NCBI RefSeq assembly: GCF_014898175.1
Contig: NZ_CP062948.1
Location: forward strand, 2,666,001-2,730,000
Direction: 5' to 3'
Source of the DNA: Bifidobacterium lemurum
GTDB lineage: Bacteria > Actinomycetota > Actinomycetes > Actinomycetales > Bifidobacteriaceae
DNA length: 64,000 nucleotides
The first letter of the stretch is position 1. Each line of letters starts with the position of its first letter. The position numbers were made by a program, and so were the translations under genes. The notes beneath the pieces were generated by a model, which saw only the letters and a program-made list of their open reading frames with translations, did not search any database and had not been told where the DNA came from. This document shows positions 8,115-17,248 of the stretch, one piece after another.

Positions 8115-9572
8115 CTAGAACAGCTCTTCCAAATCGCCGCGGTTCAGCGCCTCGTTCCACAGCCTCTCGAACACGTTGCCGGCGCGCAGCCCATCGTGTT
8201 CGAATTCGTTCGTGGTCCAATAATACGAATTGCCGACGCGGCTCAACGTGTCGAGCTGCATACCGGAGTCCACATACATGTCGTCGAAGTACACGGCGGC
8301 CTGCAGCGGCACCTCGTTGCGGGCGAGCTGGTCCGCATCGTAGATCACGCCGAAACCTGTGTCCTCCATCAGCAGGTCCATGGCGGGCTTGAATGGACGC
8401 AACGCGCGTTCCTGCTCGAACATCCACGGGAACATCGTCTCGCCGGTGAACATCAGCGGACGTTGGTCAGCCGCGAACTCGGGCCGGCCGTCGCGCACGC
8501 GCTGGGCTGCCCAACGGATAGGGGCGGTCATCTCGCCGTTCGCATAGATGAACTCCTGCAGCGGCCAGTAAAGCGGACGAGAACCGGTGGCATCCATCAC
8601 ATGGGCCAGGAACTCGTCGCTCAGCGTGCCACCGGCCACGGTCGAACCGTCTCCGGCGAGGAAGGCGTCGTCGAGAATCCAATGCACGCGTTCGAAACCG
8701 GGTTTCATACCGAAGTCGGAGCCGAGCGTCTGGAAACGTTCCACGGTGAGCGGATCGCCGTTGGGCAGCAGTGGAATCGACGGGTCGATATCTCCCAGTC
8801 GCAGGCCGGCGGAATAGTCGGCCCCCTCACCGTAGATTCCGGCGGCGGCGAGCCGTTCGGCGACTTCGGCCGCGGTGGGCAGCATGTCGGCGATGGCGGC
8901 GGCGCGTTCGGCGTCCTGCGGGTAGCGCTCGTAGAATTGCGTGGTTTTCGCGACCATGCGCGGGAAGGTGTGCTCGTACACCTCGGTCGCGTCCGCGGGC
9001 ACGTGCGGGATGCCTCCGGTGGTGAAGCTGGCGATCACGCCGTGCGGGAACAGCGAAAGGGTGGTCAGCGTGAGGAATCCGCCGTAGCTTTGGCCGAGCG
9101 TCACCCACTTACGGCCGTCGAATTCGCTCAGACGCAGGTGTTCGAAATCGCGCACGATTGAGTCGGCGAGGAAATGCTTTAGATACGCGGCCTGTGCGGC
9201 GGCGGCCTCGGCCGGAGAGTCGGCTCGGGCGGCGAGCGCGGCCATGGTGTGCGTGTCGACGCGGTTCGAGCGTCCGGTGCCACGCTGATCGGGCAGGATC
9301 ACACGGAAATGCTTGCAGGCCTCTCCAATCCATCCGTCAGAAGTGGAGCTTAGGGGGCGAGGTCCGGCCCCACCGGGGCCACCTTGCAGGAAGACGAGCA
9401 GCGGCAGGTCGTCATGCACGTGTTCGGGCGCGGTGACGACGCGGTAGAAGAGTTTGATGGTTTCGCCGCTGATGTCGCGGCCCGGCTCGTTGCCGGCCCA
9501 GTCGAGCGGCACGTCGATGGAGTGGTCTTCGATGGCCAGTCCTGGCACATAGTATTTCGTAAGCAAAGTCAT
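8115..9572 (-). CDS. pip: Proline iminopeptidase-like alpha/beta hydrolase
   Basis: A 485-residue S33-family peptidase, which removes N-terminal proline or other residues from short peptides in the cytoplasm. The oxyanion motif FLQGGPGGAG is near residue 60, and the nucleophile elbow VTLGQSYGGF near 165 carries the catalytic serine. DQRGTGRS, typical of the family, lies near 95. The catalytic histidine is probably in EFEHDGLRAG near the end. It is longer than the classic 300-residue enzyme, as in actinobacterial relatives with a larger cap domain. It is upstream of and probably co-transcribed with proC. Confidence 0.88.
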   Translation of the reverse strand: MTLLTKYYVPGLAIEDHSIDVPLDWAGNEPGRDISGETIKLFYRVVTAPEHVHDDLPLLVFLQGGPGGAGPRPLSSTSDGWIGEACKHFRVILPDQRGTGRSNRVDTHTMAALAARADSPAEAAAAQAAYLKHFLADSIVRDFEHLRLSEFDGRKWVTLGQSYGGFLTLTTLSLFPHGVIASFTTGGIPHVPADATEVYEHTFPRMVAKTTQFYERYPQDAERAAAIADMLPTAAEVAERLAAAGIYGEGADYSAGLRLGDIDPSIPLLPNGDPLTVERFQTLGSDFGMKPGFERVHWILDDAFLAGDGSTVAGGTLSDEFLAHVMDATGSRPLYWPLQEFIYANGEMTAPIRWAAQRVRDGRPEFAADQRPLMFTGETMFPWMFEQERALRPFKPAMDLLMEDTGFGVIYDADQLARNEVPLQAAVYFDDMYVDSGMQLDTLSRVGNSYYWTTNEFEHDGLRAGNVFERLWNEALNRGDLEELF

Positions 9573-9774
9573 GCCTCTATCTCACTCATTGCGCGCGACA
9601 AACCGTGCCGCAACGCGCCGGGGCGCCCATCCGTCGGGCGTGTGCGCATCACGCGTGCGACCCGTCGTGGGGAGTGCCGACTAGTCCGGTCGCCGCGCAT
9701 CCTGACCGCATCCCGGTCGCATCGTCCGCGAGGCGGATGGCGGGCGGTGCGGCTGAGGCGTTAGGCTGAACCTC

Positions 9775-12348
9775 ATGACGAACAGCATGGCTTGGTGGCG
9801 GCGCGCGCGGCGGTGGATGGTGGACAATCCGCTGTTCATGGACACATTGACCGCGCTGGCCATGATGCTGTTCCTCGTCGCCTCCACCGCCTCGGCAACA
9901 GATGGGGTTGGCGCGCTATTCGAGCAATCGCCTTCGAGTTCCGTGATCTGGACGATTGTCGTCATGGTGCCGTTGGCGTTTCGCCGACGCTGGCCGCAGG
10001 CCTCCGCGTTGGCGTTCGTCGTGCTGGCGCTGCTGCAGCTGGTGTTCGGCCCGAGTCTGGTGTTGGGTGACTACTCCGCGCTGGTGATGTTGTATTCGGT
10101 GATTGTGTACGGCGATCCGAAGCACACGCGCGATTTTCTTGTGGTGGCGGCGGTGATGAGCGTGATCGCCTCCGTTGTGATCGGCTTCTCGCTTGACGCG
10201 GGACCGTTGTTCATGTCGCCTCCGGTTCCGTCCGCTCGCGTGTGCCGCTCTTCGACGGGCGCGTTCGAGATGACCGCTGATTGCGCCAGCACGGTGGCCA
10301 GAGAGATTATCGGTTTCGGTGTGGCGATCACGTTGTGCGTGGTTTCGGTGATTGTGCTCGCCTATTGGCAGCGCGCCCGCCTGTACACGCTGCGGCTGAT
10401 GCGCGAGCGCGAGCAGGCGTTGCGGGCCAGTGAGCAGGAGGAGCAGCATATCGCCGCGTTGGCGGAACGTGCGCGCATCGCCCGCGATATGCATGATGTA
10501 GTGGCGCACACGCTGTCGATCATCATCATCCAGTCGGATGGCGGTCGGTATGCGGACGCGCATGATCCGGAGGTCGCCCGCAGCACGATGGAGACGATCC
10601 GTCACGAGTCGCAACGCGCGTTGGGTGATATGCGCCGGCTGCTCACCGTGTTCGGCTGGTCGGCGAGCGCCGGCTACGGCGACATCGAGTCCCTTATCGA
10701 CCAATCACGGACGGCGGCGGGCGACGACTGGACGCTGGAGCGTCATATCGTCGGCGTCCCCACGCCTCAGCGTCTCAGTGAGGATGCGAGCATGGCCGCG
10801 TACCGTTTGGTGCAGGAGGCGCTGACCAATGTGCGCAAGTACGCGCTTGCGCCTGCGGTCGGAACGTCGCCGCGCGCCCGCGTGCGGGTCGACGTCGTCG
10901 AGCATTGGGAGGCCAACGGCGTGACCTTGCAGGTGCTGGACGATGGACGAGGAGCGACGGCGAGCGAGGACGGTCATCAGCCCGGGTATGGTCTGGTCGG
11001 CATGCGCGAACGCGTCGAGGCGGCCGGCGGTTCGGTGGCGGCCGGCCCACGTCCCGACTCCCGCGGTTTCGAGGTCACCGCCTTCCTCCCCTACGCTCCG
11101 GTCGAATCCGAAACATCCCCGGCTTCGACTGAGGCATCCCCGACCGCCGTCGAAACGACTCCGAACGCCTTTTCGTCCCGTCATCCCGAGCGGAGTGAAA
11201 CGCAGTCGAGGGATCCTCTCCCCATCCCTCTGCCCCTTTCCGCGGCGGCCCAGGTCTTGCGGAGCGAGCCGATCGACCAGCCCGACTCACTCCACGGCGA
11301 ACGCTTCAATTGGATCGAACGGCTGTCGCAGTGGACGGAACGCCACTATCTGGCCATGGACGTGTTCGGCACGCTGCTGGGATTGGGATTGCTGTCGATC
11401 ACATCGTTCACCTCGTCCGTCCTGTTGGGCACGAACTGGTCTGACTACGGTTCGACGGCATACGTGTGGTTCGTCACCGGCGGCACCATCCTGCCGCTGA
11501 TGTTCCGCCGTCGATTCCCCGACGCCGTGGCGTTGGTCGTGGCCGCCGTATCGGCGTTCCAACTGATCTTCCTGCCGACGGTGATGTTCACCAACATATT
11601 CGCTTTGGTGGCCCTGTATTCCGCGGTGCTGTACGAGCGCAGGCACACATGGAAGCGATATGCGGTCATCTCGGCGATCGTCTCCCTGCTGTTCGGCGCG
11701 AAGGTCTGGTCGACCACGGCGCCCATCTTCTCCGACTCGGAGGCTCACGGCGACTTCTCGTTGGCGTATGCGCTCTACCGGCTGGCGACGGGGCAGCGTG
11801 AACTGCTCGCCGGCATGACCTCCTACCAGCGTTTGATGCCGGTGATGTACATGATGATCGTGATGCTGTGCTGCGCGGCCACGATCGCCGGCGCGCTGTG
11901 GTCTCGTTCGCGCGGTTCGAACGCGCTGGTGCTACAGGCGCGTGAAGAGGCGTTGCACGCCGAACGGGCCAAGCAGCGTGTGCTGGCGGCGAATATGGAA
12001 CGCGACCGCATCAGCGCGAACATCCAGACCGAGGTGACGGCCACCCTCACCAGTGTGAGCGCGCGGGCCGAAGCGGGTCTGGCGATGCTGGACGAGGCGG
12101 CCGCACGCGGCGAGGAGCCGTCCAGCGAGGCGATCACGGCGGCCTTCGAGGCGATCGGACATCAGGGACGCGAGGCGTTGGCCCGCATGCGCCAGCTGCT
12201 GCGCGAGACCGGATTCAGCGACGAGGCGCATACGGCCGAGGCGGAGAATCCCGAATTGCAGCTGACGCCCGCGGCCTCGTTGGACGAGCAGCTGCGCGGC
12301 ATCGCAGAAGAGGAACCGAACGCGGGCCATTCCACCCAATCGGCTTGA
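9775..12348 (+). CDS. Sensor histidine kinase fused to a degenerate second kinase-like half
   Basis: An 857-residue membrane protein. Residues 1-445 are a complete NarL-type kinase: membrane helices, HisKA_3 dimerisation motif ARIARDMHDVVAHTLSIII with the phospho-accepting His near 241, then the HATPase domain (RLVQEALTNVRKYA; LQVLDDGRGA; GYGLVGMRERV). A linker from about 446 to 510 follows, part of which is a translated palindromic repeat. Residues 515-857 repeat the membrane and dimerisation layout, but the second His box reads RDRISANIQTEVTATL with no His, and there is no HATPase domain. The response regulator gene is 155 bases downstream. The stimulus is unknown. Confidence 0.85.
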   Translation: MTNSMAWWRRARRWMVDNPLFMDTLTALAMMLFLVASTASATDGVGALFEQSPSSSVIWTIVVMVPLAFRRRWPQASALAFVVLALLQLVFGPSLVLGDYSALVMLYSVIVYGDPKHTRDFLVVAAVMSVIASVVIGFSLDAGPLFMSPPVPSARVCRSSTGAFEMTADCASTVAREIIGFGVAITLCVVSVIVLAYWQRARLYTLRLMREREQALRASEQEEQHIAALAERARIARDMHDVVAHTLSIIIIQSDGGRYADAHDPEVARSTMETIRHESQRALGDMRRLLTVFGWSASAGYGDIESLIDQSRTAAGDDWTLERHIVGVPTPQRLSEDASMAAYRLVQEALTNVRKYALAPAVGTSPRARVRVDVVEHWEANGVTLQVLDDGRGATASEDGHQPGYGLVGMRERVEAAGGSVAAGPRPDSRGFEVTAFLPYAPVESETSPASTEASPTAVETTPNAFSSRHPERSETQSRDPLPIPLPLSAAAQVLRSEPIDQPDSLHGERFNWIERLSQWTERHYLAMDVFGTLLGLGLLSITSFTSSVLLGTNWSDYGSTAYVWFVTGGTILPLMFRRRFPDAVALVVAAVSAFQLIFLPTVMFTNIFALVALYSAVLYERRHTWKRYAVISAIVSLLFGAKVWSTTAPIFSDSEAHGDFSLAYALYRLATGQRELLAGMTSYQRLMPVMYMMIVMLCCAATIAGALWSRSRGSNALVLQAREEALHAERAKQRVLAANMERDRISANIQTEVTATLTSVSARAEAGLAMLDEAAARGEEPSSEAITAAFEAIGHQGREALARMRQLLRETGFSDEAHTAEAENPELQLTPAASLDEQLRGIAEEEPNAGHSTQSA
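11180..11216 (+). repeat. Palindromic repeat unit inside the kinase gene
   Basis: GTCATCCCGAGCGGAGTGAA, then ACGCAGTCGAGGGATCC, belongs to the otherwise intergenic repeat family. Here it is translated in frame as part of the linker (SSRHPERSETQSRDP) between the two kinase halves. Confidence 0.75.
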
Positions 12349-12503
12349 GCCATACGATGGCCGGGGAACGGAACTATGCGCGCTCCGAGGAGCACGACGG
12401 CCGTCGAACGATGCGTCACGGATGATGCGACGCATGGCCGCTCAGGGAAAAATCAGGGTATGTTCCGCCGGTGCGTCGCCGGCCGATTCGATAAGGTGAA
12501 AGT

Positions 12504-13322
12504 ATGAGTGAAGAACAGCGGATTCGCGTGGTGATCGCCGATGATCAGGAGCTGGTGCGCGCCGGTTTCGCGATGGTAATCGGATCGCAGAACGATATGG
12601 TGGTGGTCGGGCAGGCGCGTGACGGCGCCGAAGCCGTGGCTTTGGCCGAACAGATGCGCCCCGATGTGGTGCTGATGGATGTGCGTATGCCCGGCATGGA
12701 TGGTTTGGAGGCCACACGTCGCATCACCGCGTTGACTTCCGCCGTGGGCGATTCCAACTCATCCTCAATGGCCGACGTGGCCGAATCGGCGGAGTCGGAA
12801 GATGACGCCGTCCGCCAGACGCGTGTGATCATCCTGACGACTTTCGATCTGGACGAGTATGTGATGTCCGCGATCAACGCGGGAGCGTCCGGCTTTCTGC
12901 TTAAGGACACGGAACCGGAGACCCTGCTGGGTTCGATCCGCACGGTGTTCAACGGCAACGCGATCATCGAGCCTTCCGCCACCAAGCGTCTCATCGAGAA
13001 GATGATGCAGGACGGCTATGCCAACACGCATGACGCGACCGCCGCCGGAGCCGAAGCGGCGCGAGGGTACGCGACGGCGAATCCCGGCGTCGGTGGGACG
13101 ACGACCGGCTACTACACCGATCCCGAACTCGACGATCTGACCGACCGCGAACGCGAGGTGCTTATCGAAATCGCGAACGGCCTGAGCAACCAGGAGATCG
13201 CCGACAAACTGTTCATCTCCCTGCCCACGGTCAAAACCCATGTGGCGCATATCCTCGCCAAAATCAACGCCCGCGACCGCGTCCAAGCCGTCGTCTTCGC
13301 CTACGACAACCATCTCGTCTAG
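12504..13322 (+). CDS. NarL/LuxR family response regulator
   Basis: A 272-residue regulator, partner of the kinase upstream. The receiver domain has the acidic pair IADDQE near residues 12-16 and the phospho-accepting Asp in DVVLMDVRMPGMDGLEATRR near 57. A Ser/Ala/Asp-rich insertion of about 30 residues (SNSSSMADVAESAESEDD) is placed before the next strand, VIILTTFDLDEYV. The switch Lys is in FLLKDTEPE. The C-terminal LuxR helix-turn-helix is LTDREREVLIEIANGLSNQE through FISLPTVKTHVAHIL. AAGGTGA precedes the ATG. The ABC exporter operon converges on this gene and is a plausible target. Confidence 0.92.
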   Translation: MSEEQRIRVVIADDQELVRAGFAMVIGSQNDMVVVGQARDGAEAVALAEQMRPDVVLMDVRMPGMDGLEATRRITALTSAVGDSNSSSMADVAESAESEDDAVRQTRVIILTTFDLDEYVMSAINAGASGFLLKDTEPETLLGSIRTVFNGNAIIEPSATKRLIEKMMQDGYANTHDATAAGAEAARGYATANPGVGGTTTGYYTDPELDDLTDREREVLIEIANGLSNQEIADKLFISLPTVKTHVAHILAKINARDRVQAVVFAYDNHLV

Positions 13323-13348
13323 CAACAACCATCTCTTCTGAAATGGAC

Positions 13349-13381
13349 AGTGCCCGCCCATCGTGATGATGAGCGGGCACT
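13349..13381. terminator. Bidirectional terminator between the regulator and the ABC permease
   Basis: AGTGCCCGC (13349-13357) pairs with GCGGGCACT (13373-13381), with an inner CATC/GATG stem. It lies between two convergent genes and is followed by TTCTTG. Confidence 0.75.
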
Positions 13382-13459
13382 TCTTGTATATCGCGCGCGC
13401 CATGCGACGCGCGCGGGGCTTTAGGCCTCGACCAGGCTTCGACCACCGCTGGTTGAAGC

Positions 13460-16075
13460 TCAGGCTTCGGCCAGAGCTTCGACCGGCGGCGTTTTGACGG
13501 CTCGGCGGGCGGGGAAGACGCTGGCGAGCAGGGCGGCGACTGCGGCGACAAGCAGGACGATGCCGTTGGTGGCCCAGTCGAAGGGGAACACGGTTTCGCC
13601 GACGATGCTGAACACCATGTAGGATCCGGCCCAGCCGAACAGGGTGCCGAGCGCGATGCCGGCCACGCCGGAGACCACGGAGATGAGCAAGGCTTCGACG
13701 GCGAGCGAGCGCCGCAGCTGGCCGCGAGTCATGCCGATGGCGCGCAGGGTCGCGGATTCGCGGGTGCGTTCGATCACCGACAGGCTCAACGTGTTGGCCA
13801 CGCCGATCAGGGCGATGAGCACGGCCACGGCGAGCAGTCCGACGAGCATGGCCATCATCGAGTCGATGATGCCGTTCCATTGCGTGCGTTCGGCGACCGG
13901 CCCGGTCAAGCTCACGCCCGCCTCGTCGGACAGGACGTTCTGCAGTTCGGTGAAGATGTCGTTGAGGGAGCGGTCCCCCTCTTCGATGCGCATCAGCGTC
14001 ATATGCCCCTGTTCGGTGATGTCGCCGTCGCCGAACAGGGCGTCGCTGACGAACGCGACCGCGCCGTACATGCTGGAGACGCGCCGGTAGTCGCTTTGCG
14101 TGATGTCGAGGTCCAGCGTGGTTCCGGTCGTCGCGCCTTCCTCGTCGGTCAGTTCGATATGCTGGCCGCCGTCGAAGACGAGGTGGGTCCCGGCCGACGA
14201 GTATTCGGGCATCAGCGCCGTATGTTCGTCGATGACGGCGTCGGACAGGTCGGCGCGCACCACGTCCGCGACCTGCGCTTCGCTTTCGACGCCGACGAGC
14301 AGCACGGTCGTCTCATGGCCGTTCGCGTCCGTTATGGTTCCGGTGGAGGTGGGCGCGTAGACGACGCTCGCCACGCCTTCGACCTTGGCGATGGCCTCGC
14401 GCGTGCTCTGACTGATGTCGCCGGTGGCGACCACATCGGTCGAATAGCGGGTGGAGAGCGTCTCGTCCATGGTCTGTTTGCCGCTGGCCGCGCCGGTGAC
14501 GATGGTGGAGACGAGCGTCACGCCGATGAGCAGCGCGGCACCGGTGGCGGCGACGCGACGCGGGTTCTTCTGGATGTTCGCGTGCGCGACCTTGGCCGAA
14601 GGGCCGGCAAGCGAGACGAGCGCGCCGAAGGCTTTGATGAGCAGCGGCAGCCAGAACACGGCGGTGACCACCATGCCGACGAACACCAGCGCGCAGCCGG
14701 CGATGGCGAGCAGCAACACCGGCGTGTAGCCGTCATCCATCTCGCTTGAGGCGGCCAGCAGTCCGTGCATCTGCCACAATGCGGCCACGGTCATGGCGGT
14801 GCCGGCGACCACCATCAGTCCGCCGAGCAGACCGCGCGCCATGCTGGAGCGGCGCGTGTCGGTCAGTTCGATCGGCCGCAGCGCCTCCAATGGGGTGACG
14901 GAGGTGGCGGTGCGGGCGGAGCCGAGCGAGGCGAGGACGGTCATGACGATGCCGAAGGCCAGCGGCACGGCGAACACGGGCCAGGTGATCACCAGTTCGG
15001 CCTTCGTGCCGATCAGAACGTTCATCGCATTGGAATGGCATACCACCGCCATCAAGCCGATGCCGAGCGCGATGCCCAACAGCGAGGCGACGAATCCCAA
15101 CACGCCGGCTTCGAACAGCACGGAGGCGTACAATTGCCCCTTCTTCGCACCGATGGTGCGCAGGAGGGCGAGCGTGCGGCGGCGTTGGGCCACGAGTACC
15201 TGGAAGGTGTTGGCGATGACCAGCGCGGCGACGAGCATGGCGAGCACGCCGAAGCCGAGCAGGAACATGGTGGTGATGTCGGTGCCGTTGTTGGTCAGGT
15301 TCTCCATGGCCCGGTCGGAGTACGACTGGCGGGATTCGGTGGTCAACGCCGAGGGCAGCAGCTCGGCGATGTCGGCGAGCGCGACGTCGGCTTTCGTCTC
15401 GTCAAGGTCGAGCATCAGCATGGAGGCGTTGATTTGGGAGAAGTCGTCGTATCCCCATACGGCGGCGATCACGTTGTTCGAAACCACGGCCGCGCCGCCG
15501 TAATAGGAGAACGCGCCGTTGGGATCGTCGGTCAATCCCACCACGCGCACGTCGAGTTCGTCGGACTGGGTGCGTTGGTCGCCGCCGTCGACGGTGATGG
15601 TGTCGCCGACGCGCACGCCGAGCTGGTCGGCCACGGACTGAGGCAGGGCGATCTCGTTGTTGTCGATGGGCTGGCCGCCCTCCGTGATGTCGACCGGCAG
15701 GATTGTGGCCTCCTTGGCGGTGCCGACCGCGAGGATGGAGGCGTGTTTGGAGCCGTGGTTGGCCTGCATGGTCACGGAGACGTCCGCACGCACGTCGTTG
15801 ACGCCGTCGATGGCGCGGATGCGGTCGAGTTGCAGGTCGGCGACCGTCATGGAATACAGCGACTCCATTTCGGCTTCGCTTCGATCGCTTTTAGGACTGG
15901 CGAAATAGTTCGCGCCGCCGAGCTGCGCGGTCAGCTGGTTGCGCAGTGAGGAGTCCATCGCGTTGCCGAACAGGAAGGTCGCCGCGATGAACGCGGTGCC
16001 GATGAGGATTGCGATGCCCGCGGGGATGAGCATCCTCGCGCTTTTCTTCATAAGTTTCAAAGTAATGGAAAACAT
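13460..16075 (-). CDS. ABC transporter permease, FtsX/MacB type
   Basis: An 871-residue membrane protein with two FtsX-like permease modules. The first membrane helix is at residues 13-32, followed by a large extracytoplasmic domain, then three helices from about 270 to 390. A second extracytoplasmic domain follows, and three more helices close the protein, with LSLSVIERTRESATLRAIGM before the last pair. This is the MacB/LolC type of mechanotransmitting exporter in its long Gram-positive form. Substrates are often lipoproteins, peptides or antibiotics and cannot be told here. The ATPase gene is 20 bases upstream on the same strand. Confidence 0.9.
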   Translation of the reverse strand: MFSITLKLMKKSARMLIPAGIAILIGTAFIAATFLFGNAMDSSLRNQLTAQLGGANYFASPKSDRSEAEMESLYSMTVADLQLDRIRAIDGVNDVRADVSVTMQANHGSKHASILAVGTAKEATILPVDITEGGQPIDNNEIALPQSVADQLGVRVGDTITVDGGDQRTQSDELDVRVVGLTDDPNGAFSYYGGAAVVSNNVIAAVWGYDDFSQINASMLMLDLDETKADVALADIAELLPSALTTESRQSYSDRAMENLTNNGTDITTMFLLGFGVLAMLVAALVIANTFQVLVAQRRRTLALLRTIGAKKGQLYASVLFEAGVLGFVASLLGIALGIGLMAVVCHSNAMNVLIGTKAELVITWPVFAVPLAFGIVMTVLASLGSARTATSVTPLEALRPIELTDTRRSSMARGLLGGLMVVAGTAMTVAALWQMHGLLAASSEMDDGYTPVLLLAIAGCALVFVGMVVTAVFWLPLLIKAFGALVSLAGPSAKVAHANIQKNPRRVAATGAALLIGVTLVSTIVTGAASGKQTMDETLSTRYSTDVVATGDISQSTREAIAKVEGVASVVYAPTSTGTITDANGHETTVLLVGVESEAQVADVVRADLSDAVIDEHTALMPEYSSAGTHLVFDGGQHIELTDEEGATTGTTLDLDITQSDYRRVSSMYGAVAFVSDALFGDGDITEQGHMTLMRIEEGDRSLNDIFTELQNVLSDEAGVSLTGPVAERTQWNGIIDSMMAMLVGLLAVAVLIALIGVANTLSLSVIERTRESATLRAIGMTRGQLRRSLAVEALLISVVSGVAGIALGTLFGWAGSYMVFSIVGETVFPFDWATNGIVLLVAAVAALLASVFPARRAVKTPPVEALAEA

Positions 16076-16095
16076 GATGTGCCTTTTCCTATGGA

Positions 16096-16914
16096 TCAGC
16101 GGCGGTGACGCGGACCGGAGGCCGTGGGCATGGCTTCCGCTTCGGCGGCGGCCTGGCGGGTGGCGCGGTCGCGTTCGGCCATCAGCAGTTCGTTCATCAC
16201 TTCGGCGGTCGGATTGGCCTCGTCGGCCACGATGCGTCCGTCGGCGAACACGATGGCGCGGTCCGCGTAGGATGCGGCGACCGCGTCATGCGTGACCATG
16301 ATGATCGTCTGGTCGAGCTCCTTGACGGATTGCTTCAGGAATCCCAGCACCTCCGCGCTGGAGACGGAGTCGAGGTTGCCGGTCGGCTCGTCGGCGAACA
16401 CCAGCGCCGGCTTGGAGATCAGCGCGCGGGCGATGGCGACGCGCTGCTGCTGTCCGCCGGACAGTTCGTTCGGACGATGGTTCAGGCGCTGTTCGAGTCC
16501 GAGCGTGCGCACCAACTGGCGGAACCAGGCGCGGTCGGGCTTGTCGCCGGCGAGCGTGAGCGGCATGAGGATGTTCTGCTCCGCGGTGAACATGGGCAGC
16601 AGGTTGAAGCTTTGGAAGATGAAGCCGATCTTCTTGCGCCGCAGCAGGGTGAGCTGGTTGTCGGTCATGGCGGTGATGTCGGCGCCGTTGAACATGATGT
16701 GGCCGTCGGTGGCGGAGTCGAGTCCGGCGAGCGTGTGCATCAGCGTGGATTTGCCGGATCCCGACGGCCCCATGATGGCCGTGAACCGCCCTTTTTCGAA
16801 GCGCACGTTCACGCCGCGCAGGGCATGCACGGTGTTCTCGCCGCGCCCGTAGTCCTTGACGAGGTCGATCGCCTCGATGGCCGTGGGATAGGCCATTCTG
16901 GTTTGCGAAGTCAT
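16096..16914 (-). CDS. ABC transporter ATP-binding protein, MacB/LolD type
   Basis: A 272-residue ATPase that drives the FtsX-type permease encoded next. Walker A is GPSGSGKSTLMHTLAGLD near residue 50, the Q-loop is FIFQSFNLLPMFT, the signature is NELSGGQQQRVAIARAL near 150, and Walker B is LVFADEPTGNLDS. The start at 16914 is chosen from GGGGAGAA just upstream; the frame stays open 32 codons further without family similarity. The C-terminal tail is Ala/Arg-rich. The gene pair faces the two-component genes, which suggests stress-induced export under their control. Confidence 0.92.
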   Translation of the reverse strand: MTSQTRMAYPTAIEAIDLVKDYGRGENTVHALRGVNVRFEKGRFTAIMGPSGSGKSTLMHTLAGLDSATDGHIMFNGADITAMTDNQLTLLRRKKIGFIFQSFNLLPMFTAEQNILMPLTLAGDKPDRAWFRQLVRTLGLEQRLNHRPNELSGGQQQRVAIARALISKPALVFADEPTGNLDSVSSAEVLGFLKQSVKELDQTIIMVTHDAVAASYADRAIVFADGRIVADEANPTAEVMNELLMAERDRATRQAAAEAEAMPTASGPRHRR

Positions 16915-17091
16915 GTTCTCCCCTATTCGTTGATGCTTGGTCGTTGCTTGGGCCCGGACCTTCCGCCGGGCGATACTTCCAAGGTACGAATCAACGCCCG
17001 CGCGTCCCATCGTGCGCCGGGTGGAAATGCGCGCGGCCCCGCCTCATCCTTGAGGACGAGTCCGCCCGCCGCCGGACGGCGGACACGCGAA

Positions 17092-17126
17092 AGGCCCCGC
17101 ACCGCATGACTCGGTGCGAGGCCCCT
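17092..17126. terminator. Hairpin terminator downstream of metY
   Basis: AGGCCCCGCACCG pairs with CGGTGCGAGGCCCCT around a seven-base loop. It lies between metY and the ABC operon, both read leftwards, so it most likely ends the metY transcript. Confidence 0.6.
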
Positions 17127-17248
17127 GCAGGGTAAGTGTGTTCTCCTATGTGGTGGACGACGGCGCGGGACGCCCTTCACGTCCCGTCACCGCCACTTTG
17201 GATTCATGCCGAGCGCCTCCCCCTGGATGACGCCCGTCATGAACGTGT

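Noticed and set aside
8104..8427. N-terminal extension of ProC
   Set aside because: The extra residues lie over the end of the iminopeptidase gene and precede the conserved Rossmann start, which has its own ribosome binding site.
14765..15949. 394-codon plus-strand frame
   Set aside because: It is antisense to the ABC permease and has no domain or ribosome binding site.
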